Shown here: piece after piece, positions 55,377 through 64,000 of the stretch
Layout of the letters: every line of letters starts with the position of its first letter
Position numbering within the stretch: the first letter of the stretch is position 1
Origin: Ideonella sp. MAG2
Lineage (GTDB): Bacteria > Pseudomonadota > Gammaproteobacteria > Burkholderiales > Burkholderiaceae_C
Length of the DNA stretch: 64,000 nucleotides
NCBI GenBank assembly: GCA_004359425.1
Contig: PTEU01000001.1
Coordinates: forward strand, 98,069 to 162,068
Direction of reading: 5' to 3'
The notes under the pieces: model-generated
Databases searched by the model: none
Told to the model about the DNA's origin: nothing
Seen by the model: only the letters and a program-made list of their open reading frames with translations
Made by a program: the position numbers and the translations under genes

Positions 55377-55631
55377 GTGAACGCCAAACAACGCAAAACC
55401 CTGCGGGCCATCTTCACCAAGCCTACGTCCGCCACGATCGTCTTCTCGGACATCGAGTCGCTGATCATCGGTCTTGGTGGCGAAGTTCATGAACGCGAAG
55501 GCTCTCGCGTCAAGATCCTTCTCATGGGCGAGCAGTGGCGTTGCCATCGGCCTCACCCGGGCAAAGAAGCCAAGCGCTATCAAATTGAAGAGGCGCGCGA
55601 ATTGCTGGAACGAGTAGGAGTAACACCATGA
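55377..55631 (+). CDS. hicA: HicA-family toxin
   Basis: An 84-residue HicA-like mRNA interferase. The double-stranded-RNA-binding-like fold is indicated by ESLIIGLGGEVHEREGSRVKILLMGEQW, followed by HRPHPGKEAKRYQIEEARELLERVGV. This subgroup carries GSRV where classical HicA has GSHH; the histidines of HRPHP may be catalytic. The start is a GTG. The stop overlaps the antitoxin start by 4 bp, the normal toxin-first arrangement. When free it would cleave mRNA and arrest growth. Confidence 0.85.
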   Translation: MNAKQRKTLRAIFTKPTSATIVFSDIESLIIGLGGEVHEREGSRVKILLMGEQWRCHRPHPGKEAKRYQIEEARELLERVGVTP

Positions 55632-55963
55632 ACAGCATGAACTACAAAGGCTATACGGCCCGCATCGAGTTCGATGAACGCGACAACATCTTCGTGGGTC
55701 GCGTCCTGGGCCTGCGCGCCATGATCAGCTTTCATGGTGAAACGGTGGCGGAACTTCGCGATGCATTTTCTGGAGCCATCGAGGACTTCCTGGCCGACTG
55801 CAAAGAGCAAGGGGTCAAGCCGGAAAAGACGGCGTCAGGCAAGCTCATGCTTCGCGTTCCACCAGAAGTTCATGGTGCAGCCTTGGTTGCCGCTCAGGCC
55901 TCTGGCAAGAGCCTCAATCAATGGGCGACCGAGGTCATTCAGAACGCGTCTCATGCACATTGA
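55628..55963 (+). CDS. hicB: HicB-family antitoxin
   Basis: A 111-residue antitoxin. The N-terminal partially degenerate RNase-H-like HicB domain is YKGYTARIEFDERDNIFVGRVLGL, then GETVAELRDAFSGAIEDFLADCKEQG. The C-terminus is a ribbon-helix-helix DNA-binding segment (KLMLRVPPEVHGAALVAAQASGKSLNQWATEVI in pieces). It neutralises HicA and probably represses the operon through the palindrome upstream. It is convergent with the pullulanase gene. Confidence 0.9.
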   Translation: MNSMNYKGYTARIEFDERDNIFVGRVLGLRAMISFHGETVAELRDAFSGAIEDFLADCKEQGVKPEKTASGKLMLRVPPEVHGAALVAAQASGKSLNQWATEVIQNASHAH

Positions 55964-56043
55964 CATGGACGCCGAAACCGTTTCGCGACGCTGTCAAAAA
56001 CCCACGGGTTGCGGACCCGAATCTCGCTGATGCCAACTCGGCA

Positions 56044-58806
<2,763 letters not shown>

Positions 58807-58820
58807 AAGGTGTGCGGTGT

Positions 58821-58835
58821 GTAATGAAACTACAT
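58821..58835 (-). promoter_or_regulatory. Operator-like site A in the pulA/amylase gap
   Basis: On the minus strand this reads ATGTAGTTTCATTAC, sharing ATGTAGTTT and TAC with the palindrome at 58907. It lies 15 bp upstream of the pulA start. Confidence 0.5.
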
Positions 58836-58906
58836 TGTCCGGGCGTCAGTGCGCTACGGCATAGCGGGGTTATATCTATCCACGGTGCACCTGCAAAGCA
58901 TACAAA

Positions 58907-58923
58907 ATGTAGTTTGGCTACAT
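58907..58923 (+). promoter_or_regulatory. Operator-like palindrome B in the pulA/amylase gap
   Basis: ATGTAGTTTGGCTACAT is a perfect 6+6 palindrome with a 5-bp spacer, 25 bp before the amylase start. With site A it suggests joint control of both genes by one repressor not encoded in this window. Confidence 0.6.
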
Positions 58924-58947
58924 ACTGCTGCCGCTTCAGGACACATC

Positions 58948-60684
58948 ATGCCTTCTCTCTCCCCTGCCGCACAGGCCTTGGCCCCTTGGCTGGCCCGGCC
59001 GTTCTTGCCGACCTTGATGGCTGCGTTGCTGGGCGCAAGCGCACTGTGGCCTGCAGGCTCAGGGGCGGTGGCTGCGCCCTCGCCGCAGGCCTTGGCCGCA
59101 CAGGCGGCCCAGGTGGACATCTCGTCCGTGCCCCCGGTGAACCGCCCCAGCAACCTGCCCGCAGGCTGGCACCACGGCGTGTTCATGGAGATTTTTGTGC
59201 GCGCCTTTGCCGACAGCAATGGCGACGGTGTGGGCGACCTCAAAGGCCTGACCGCCAAGCTGGACGACCTCAAAGATTTAGGCATCAGCGGCATTTGGCT
59301 GATGCCCATCACCGCCAATGCCGACGGCGACCACGGCTATGCCACCACCGACTTCCGCGCCATTGCGCCCGAGTACGGCACGCTGCAAGACTTTGACGAG
59401 CTGCTGCGCCAGGCCCATGCGCGCGGCATCGGGGTGGTGATGGACTACGTCATCAACCATGCGGCCGCCCAGCACCCGCTGTTCCAAGCGGCCGTGGCAG
59501 ACCCCAAAAGCCCCTGGCGCGACTGGTTTGTGTTTGCCGACACCGAGCCGCAAGGCTGGGACATCTGGGGCAAGAACCCTTGGTATCTGAGCAGCGCCCA
59601 GCACTGGAACAGCAAGCTCGAACCCAAAGACCTGCCCAAAGCCCCGCCCGGTGCGCGTGACTTCTACTTCGGCACCTTTGGCCCGCACATGCCCGACTTC
59701 AATATGCGCCACCCGCGCGTGCTGCAGTACCACGAGGACAGCCTGCGCTTCTGGCTCAACCGAGGCTTGGACGGCTTCAGGCTGGACGCCGTGCCGCACC
59801 TCATCGAGCGCGATGCGGTCAACTGGAACGACCAGCCGGAAAGCCGCCAACTCACCAAGCGCCTGCAAGATTTGATCACCGCGTATGACAAGCGCTGGGT
59901 GGTCTGCGAGGCCACGGCCGAGCCCAACGATTGGGGCCACCCGCAAGTCTGCGGCAGCGCCTTTGCCTTTGGCTATGTGCACCACTTTGTCAAAGCCGCT
60001 CAGGGCGAGGCGGCGTCCATTCAAGAGCTGGCCCGCTATTGGCGCGAGGCACCCCCCGAGCGCTATGGCATGTCCACCATGATCTCCAACCACGACATCT
60101 TTGCGGGTGAGCGGCTGTGGGACCAAGTCCAAGGCGACGAGGCCCGCTACAAGCTGGCGGCGGCCAGCTATTTGCTGCAGCCGGGCACGCCCTTCATCTA
60201 CTTTGGTGAGGAAATCGGCCAGGCCGGTGTGCCGGGTTTGCCGGGCGACCTGCCGCTGCGCTCGCCCCGTTCCTGGACGCCTGACGCTAAGACCGCAGGC
60301 TTTACCACCGGCCAACCCTTCCGCCCCCTGGCCCCCAATCTTGCGCGTTACAACGTGCAGAGCCAGTCGGCCGACCCGCAGTCCATCCGCAGCTTTTACA
60401 AGGCCCTGATCGCGCTGCGCCGCCAACATGCGTCCATCGCCCAAGGCCGCTTTGAGCACAGCGCGGTGCAGGGCCAAGCCTTGGTGTTCCAGCGCGCCCA
60501 CGAGGCAGACCGCACCCTGGTGCTGATCAACTATGGCACGCAGCCGCAGGCCGTGGATGTGCCCGGCCTGCCCGCTGGGGCGCGCTTGCAGCCCCTGTTC
60601 CAGGCTCAGGCGGCGCAGGCGCAAGGCGGGCGCGTCACCGTGCCAGCGCAAGGGGTGCAGGTGTGGCAGGTGGTCTCGCCTTGA
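58948..60684 (+). CDS. Exported GH13 alpha-amylase/alpha-glucosidase-like enzyme
   Basis: A 578-residue GH13 hydrolase. The N-terminus carries a hydrophobic, signal-like segment (FLPTLMAALLGASALWPAGSGAVAA). Conserved regions are GVVMDYVINH (I), DGFRLDAVPH with nucleophile D280 (II), VVCEATAEP with E321 (III) and MSTMISNHDI (IV). The start DSNGDGVGDLKGLTAKLDDLKDLGISGIWLMPI (in segments) is typical of maltodextrin-acting alpha-glucosidases and amylases. AGGA precedes the ATG at 58948. It would cut alpha-1,4 links while the divergent pullulanase removes branches. Confidence 0.9.
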   Translation: MPSLSPAAQALAPWLARPFLPTLMAALLGASALWPAGSGAVAAPSPQALAAQAAQVDISSVPPVNRPSNLPAGWHHGVFMEIFVRAFADSNGDGVGDLKGLTAKLDDLKDLGISGIWLMPITANADGDHGYATTDFRAIAPEYGTLQDFDELLRQAHARGIGVVMDYVINHAAAQHPLFQAAVADPKSPWRDWFVFADTEPQGWDIWGKNPWYLSSAQHWNSKLEPKDLPKAPPGARDFYFGTFGPHMPDFNMRHPRVLQYHEDSLRFWLNRGLDGFRLDAVPHLIERDAVNWNDQPESRQLTKRLQDLITAYDKRWVVCEATAEPNDWGHPQVCGSAFAFGYVHHFVKAAQGEAASIQELARYWREAPPERYGMSTMISNHDIFAGERLWDQVQGDEARYKLAAASYLLQPGTPFIYFGEEIGQAGVPGLPGDLPLRSPRSWTPDAKTAGFTTGQPFRPLAPNLARYNVQSQSADPQSIRSFYKALIALRRQHASIAQGRFEHSAVQGQALVFQRAHEADRTLVLINYGTQPQAVDVPGLPAGARLQPLFQAQAAQAQGGRVTVPAQGVQVWQVVSP

Positions 60685-60784
60685 GCTGTGCATGCAGTGG
60701 GCACAGCGACTCCCTTCAAAACCTTTGACACGCGCGTCAAGCGCACTGCCGCCACAATCGCTCCATCTTCACTTGGAGCCCTTC

Positions 60785-61357
60785 ATGACTGTTGATCGTA
60801 AGACCGAACACCCCGTTGACCCGCTGTTCACCAAGCGCTGGTCGCCCCGCGCCTACAGCGGTGAGCCCATCGACGACGCCACCCTGATGCGCTTGTTCGA
60901 GGCGGCCCGCTGGGCACCCTCGGCGTCCAACTTGCAGCCGTGGCGCTTCCTCTATGGCAAGGCCGGCACAGCCGCTTGGCAGCCGATCTTCAACAGCCTG
61001 GTGCCCTTCAATCAAAGCTGGGCGGCCAAGGCCTCGGTGCTGATTGCCGTGGTCTCGCGCGTGCGCTCCACGCCGCCGGGCAAGACCGAAAAGGTCGACA
61101 ACGTCTGGCATGCCTTTGACGCGGGCGCTGCGTGGCAAAACCTCGCCCTGCAAGCCTCGCTGCTGGGCTGGTATGCCCATGGCATGGGCGGCTTTGACAA
61201 CGCAGCCTTGCGCCAAGCCCTGAACGTGCCCGAGGACCACGCCATCCATGCGGTAGCTGCAGCGCCTGCGCGCACCAGGCGGCGAGGTGGTCTACGCCCC
61301 CGAGTACCGCCGCGAGATCGAAGAAGGCGTGGCCGGTGCCATTGCCATCCCGCCTGA
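60785..61357 (+). pseudogene. Nitroreductase family protein, C-terminus lost at a junction
   Basis: The first ~158 residues form a normal nitroreductase: FTKRWSPRAYSGEPIDDATL, FEAARWAPSASNLQPWRFLYG, and AAWQNLALQASLLGWYAHGMGGFD, with FMN-binding residues in the RWSPRAY and PSASNLQPW parts. At about 61250-61265 the sequence passes into a kinase gene in another frame. The residual frame to 61357 is Arg-rich nonsense. The missing end would hold the remaining FMN contacts and dimer arm (usual length ~190-200 residues). The true start is the ATG at 60785. Confidence 0.78.
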
Positions 61358-61613
61358 GGTGCCGGTGCTCATCGTTGAAGGCAATTACCTGCTGCTGGAA
61401 GACGCGCCATGGGCTCCCTGCCGCCCTCTGCTGGACGAGGCCTGGTATGTCGACGTGAACGACGCCCTGCGTACCGAACGCCTGGTCGCCCGCCACCGCC
61501 ACTTTGGCCGCAGCGAGGCCGACGCCCGCGCTTGGGCTGCGCAGACGGACGAGCCCAATGCGCGGCGCATTGCGGCAAGCCAGGGGCGGGCGGATTGGGT
61601 GGTTCGCCTCTAA
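61263..61613 (+). pseudogene. Nucleoside/nucleotide kinase family protein, C-terminal remnant
   Basis: This frame reads RLRAPGGEVVYAPEYRREIEEG, then AIAIPPEVPVLIVEGNYLLLEDAPW and DEAWYVDVNDALRTERLVARHRHFGRSEADA. It is the second half of a uridine-kinase-like P-loop kinase (FrcK/YggC-like group). The N-terminal Walker A part is missing: the sequence upstream belongs to the nitroreductase. A nominal GTG start at 61287 has no ribosome-binding site. The product would lack ATP binding. Confidence 0.75.
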
Positions 61614-61637
61614 GAGCCGCGAGGCTGTCGAGAGGGG

Positions 61638-62387
61638 CTAAACATCATCATCATTGTCTTCGGATGAAAACTCGGCTGAATGCGCCAATCGTCGCGCAGC
61701 GAGAGCTTGAAGCCGTTTGGCTTGCGCGAGCAGCGTACGGCGCAATCCCTTCTGTACCTTGCGTTCGCTGATGACTTGCGCCAATTTCGCGAGTGTGGCG
61801 GCGCGTCTTGCAATTCGCAGGTCGGGATGGCTGCGCAGGCGGCGCACGGACTCTGGGACGATGCTTCCCTGTACGTGGGTCGGAATCTCGACGCTGACTG
61901 CCGCAGAAGGCGGATCCTTCTCATTGAGCACGGCGTTGAACTCAGACTTTTCCAGAAGTTGACAAAAGACGGCCGACTCCAAGGCATTCAGGTGAGCGAT
62001 GGCCTCGGCATCCTTGGCGGATCGGGTTTCGAAGTCGGGCAGGGGCCACACAGCAATGCTGTGAACTTCAAACGGATCGAGCACATTCATGGCCACCGCG
62101 TCGGTGCGTTGGTTGGTCAGATGGCGACGAATCCGTGTGCCGAGACGCTCTTTGGTTTGGCCCACGTAAATGGGTTCATTGTCGTAGTCAAAAAAGGCAT
62201 AAACGCCCCATTTGATTGACCCTAGGCGAACACCCTCTCCCGTCTGAAGCTGATAGGTCTGATCCAGAAAGCAGCCCAATGCCGTGCGCAGTTGTTCGGT
62301 CTCGAACGGAAGCTCCGTGATGGCCAAGCTACCGCTACCGACCGTATCTACTGGAGTCTTCAGGCTTGATCTGACGGAGCGACTCAT
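61638..62387 (-). CDS. GIY-YIG restriction endonuclease (Eco29kI-like)
   Basis: A 249-residue protein with the GIY-YIG nuclease core: G61-V-Y63 in WGVYAFFDYDNEPIYVGQT, Y74-V-G76, R85 and H89 in RIRRHL, E137 in LNALESAVF and an asparagine at 151 or 155. Spacing and the helical C-terminus resemble the Eco29kI group of type II restriction enzymes. It sits directly behind a C5-methyltransferase with a 4-bp overlap, which makes a restriction role likely. Eco29kI cuts CCGCGG; whether this enzyme shares that site is unknown. Confidence 0.8.
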   Translation of the reverse strand: MSRSVRSSLKTPVDTVGSGSLAITELPFETEQLRTALGCFLDQTYQLQTGEGVRLGSIKWGVYAFFDYDNEPIYVGQTKERLGTRIRRHLTNQRTDAVAMNVLDPFEVHSIAVWPLPDFETRSAKDAEAIAHLNALESAVFCQLLEKSEFNAVLNEKDPPSAAVSVEIPTHVQGSIVPESVRRLRSHPDLRIARRAATLAKLAQVISERKVQKGLRRTLLAQAKRLQALAARRLAHSAEFSSEDNDDDV

Positions 62388-63538
62388 TGCGAAAATTTCA
62401 GTCTGCTGCCCAGGCGCGGGATGGGAAGGCTTTGATTCGCCGAAATGATGGGACTCAGAATGTGCTTCTGAATGTGCTTCACGACAGGAACCACCACGCC
62501 GTCACCCAGCAAATGGTAGGCGTCGTTGTAGCGCGCGGGCAGCACATAGTGATCGGGTAAGCCCATCAATCGCGCTGCTTCGCGGGGGGAGATGAGGCGG
62601 CTGCGTATGTTAGGGCCATCCACGATCAAAATGGTCTGTCTGCTCGACCCCCCCGCTGGGGTTCTGAGACAACCCGCAACACCGTCAAATCTGACCTCCG
62701 CACGTTGAACGTTGTCGCGCGTTCGGCGATACACCGTACCCGCCTTGATGGCCCCCAGGCGCTGTGCCTCGAGAACCTTGCGTCGGTTCGTGTCGGTCAT
62801 CATGGCCAGCAATGCCTGAGTTTGTTGCGGGCTGTGCCACTTCACGCCGGTAGGCTCATGCTCCAAAACATCATCGAGCGTATGGAGGCGATGCTTCGGC
62901 GTAGGTAGATTCAGCCATCGCCAATGATGCTTGATGGCCATAGGCAATCGGTGGTAAGCCCGAATGAGTGCGTCTGGATGCCAAGCAGGGGAAGGTTGCT
63001 CAGCGCAGAGGTCAGCGGGCAACTTCAACGCTGCATCCACGCCGAGAATAAACAGGCGCGGTCTAGATTGGGGCACAAAGTGGACTGCATCGATGACCAT
63101 GGCACCGACCATGTACCCTTCTTGGGTGATCGCACGCGCGATTTGTTCGAAGTCTTTGCCCTCGCGAGAGGTGAGGGCCCCGCAGACATTCTCAAGCACC
63201 ACCAGTCGAGGCTTTCTTCCCTCCACATTCAAGGCTCGGATGAGCCGCCAATATCCCCAAAAAGCGCCGCTTCTCTCACCCTGTAGGCCGTGACCGTTTC
63301 CAGCCAATGACAGGTCTTGGCAAGGAAAAGATCCCCAAGCCAAGTCCGCATGGCCGGGTAGTTGCGCCGTGGTGACATCAAACACGTCGCCGGTAAAGAG
63401 GTCGTTCTCCTGCCAGTTCGACGCATACGCGGCAGATTTTTTGCTGCAAATGTCATTGGCAAAAACACACTTCCAGTTCTCGCTCAAACCGGTGCGCGCC
63501 ATCCCGCCGCCTGCAAAGAATTCGTAGTAAGTGCGCAT
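62384..63538 (-). CDS. DNA (cytosine-5)-methyltransferase of a type II R-M system
   Basis: A 384-residue m5C methyltransferase. Motif I is YYEFFAGGGMARTGL, motif IV SFPCQDLSLAG with catalytic C73, motif VI LVVLENVCGAL, motif VIII QSRPRLFILG, and motifs IX-X near the end (REAARLMGLPDHY, YHLLGDGVVVPVV). The target-recognition region lies between ~200 and 310. It protects host DNA against the GIY-YIG nuclease encoded next. The start at 63538 begins directly at the conserved N-terminus. Confidence 0.92.
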   Translation of the reverse strand: MRTYYEFFAGGGMARTGLSENWKCVFANDICSKKSAAYASNWQENDLFTGDVFDVTTAQLPGHADLAWGSFPCQDLSLAGNGHGLQGERSGAFWGYWRLIRALNVEGRKPRLVVLENVCGALTSREGKDFEQIARAITQEGYMVGAMVIDAVHFVPQSRPRLFILGVDAALKLPADLCAEQPSPAWHPDALIRAYHRLPMAIKHHWRWLNLPTPKHRLHTLDDVLEHEPTGVKWHSPQQTQALLAMMTDTNRRKVLEAQRLGAIKAGTVYRRTRDNVQRAEVRFDGVAGCLRTPAGGSSRQTILIVDGPNIRSRLISPREAARLMGLPDHYVLPARYNDAYHLLGDGVVVPVVKHIQKHILSPIISANQSLPIPRLGSRLKFSQ

Positions 63539-63568
63539 AAAGATCCTGAGCCTATCACTGTGTTTGCA

Positions 63569-63580
63569 TACAGCAGTATA
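63569..63580 (-). promoter_or_regulatory. Short palindrome upstream of the methyltransferase
   Basis: ATAC-AGCA-GTAT lies 31 bp before the methyltransferase start, with TATACT on the coding strand. It may be a -10 region or a small operator. No controller (C) protein gene is present. The rest of the ~200-bp gap shows nothing clear. Confidence 0.3.
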
Positions 63581-63739
63581 GGTTCTTGATGTTGTTCGTG
63601 GTGAGTGTAGGGGGATCAACTGACTTCATTGTGCGCCGTCGGTTCTTGGCCCACCGCTCCACCACAGTTTGCGATTCCACCCGTCAAAGGCACCTCGTGC
63701 TCCGCTTGAAAGGCCAAAAAAAATCCCCACCTTGATGCG

Positions 63740-64000
63740 ATGAACGACACCTTGCTTTGGGCGCTCAGCGCTGGCCTTGTCCTCCTCGGCTTTGCGGGCA
63801 TTGTCTTGCCCGCCTTGCCCGGCACTTTGTTGGTCTGGGCCGGCTTGCTGCTGGCGGCCTGGATTGACGACTTCCAGCGCATCGGCGGCTGGCCCATGGC
63901 CGCCATCACGGTCATGGCTCTTATCGCCTGGGCTTTGGACTATGTCGCAGGCCTGATGGGCGCGCGCCACTTGGGCGCCAGCAAGCAGGCCTTGATCGGT
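63740..64000 (+). CDS. DUF456 membrane protein, 5' part (cut by window edge)
   Basis: The first 87 residues of a DUF456 protein. Two or three membrane segments are visible (TLLWALSAGLVLLGFAGIVL, PGTLLVWAGLLLAAWI and AAITVMALIAWALDYVAGLM), with the conserved LPALPGTLLVW turn and the GARHLGASKQAL segment that is repeated in this family. The frame is open to the window end. Function unknown. Confidence 0.8.
   Translation, partial: MNDTLLWALSAGLVLLGFAGIVLPALPGTLLVWAGLLLAAWIDDFQRIGGWPMAAITVMALIAWALDYVAGLMGARHLGASKQALIG

Overview
The window is GC-rich, densely coded DNA from a betaproteobacterium, most likely a Comamonadaceae-type Burkholderiales. This is inferred from codon and GC style and from the gene set (ArgG, GTP-dependent PEP carboxykinase, RlmJ, CaiB/BaiF transferase, YHYH proteins, DUF2145, fused MFS-acyltransferase). 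No rRNA, tRNA or CRISPR array was recognised. Coding is tight: there are many 1-14 bp overlaps between genes and hairpin terminators in several convergent gaps.

Layout. 0-8.2 kb: 3' end of queA, a hydratase, several small enzymes, an ECF sigma/anti-sigma operon, a TetR-alpha/beta hydrolase-thioesterase group with a palindromic operator, a broken sugar dehydrogenase and a run of small proteins. 8.2-17.7 kb: a truncated Xre regulator joined to a headless tgt, a pirin remnant joined to an exported EF-hand protein, a BlaI/M56 pair with twin operators, an SGNH hydrolase, two partial tandem YHYH genes sharing an identical 64-bp segment, and a BaeS/BaeR-like two-component pair whose kinase lacks its N-terminus. 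17.7-25.7 kb: argG, MFS-acyltransferase, exported proteins, amidohydrolase, a serine-acetyltransferase-like protein and an HTH regulator. 25.7-33.4 kb: a compact signalling island of two response regulators and three paralogous multi-pass histidine kinases. 33.4-39.9 kb: an AT-rich 400-bp leader and a 2058-residue multidomain adhesin-like protein. 40-52.7 kb: M61 peptidase, CoA-transferase, aquaporin, rlmJ, ene-reductase, subtilase, MOSC, LysM/BON protein and pckG. 52.7-56 kb: a lower-GC accessory patch with three unrecognised genes (one an 8-cysteine secreted peptide), an IS110-type remnant and a HicAB module. 56-61.6 kb: a divergent pullulanase/amylase pair with matching palindromes, then a nitroreductase fragment joined to a kinase fragment. 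61.6-64 kb: a GIY-YIG (Eco29kI-like) restriction-modification operon and the start of a DUF456 gene.

Two things stand out. First, at least six places join the interior of one gene directly to the interior of another, or have lost an internal segment, with no insertion sequence at the join. Five lie in the first 16 kb and one is at 61.26 kb. Each can be explained by a simple deletion, either real genome decay or an assembly fault. Second, the 25.7-40 kb block (two response regulators, three sister sensor kinases and a giant surface-type protein) looks like a dedicated sensory/adhesion locus that I cannot match to a named system.
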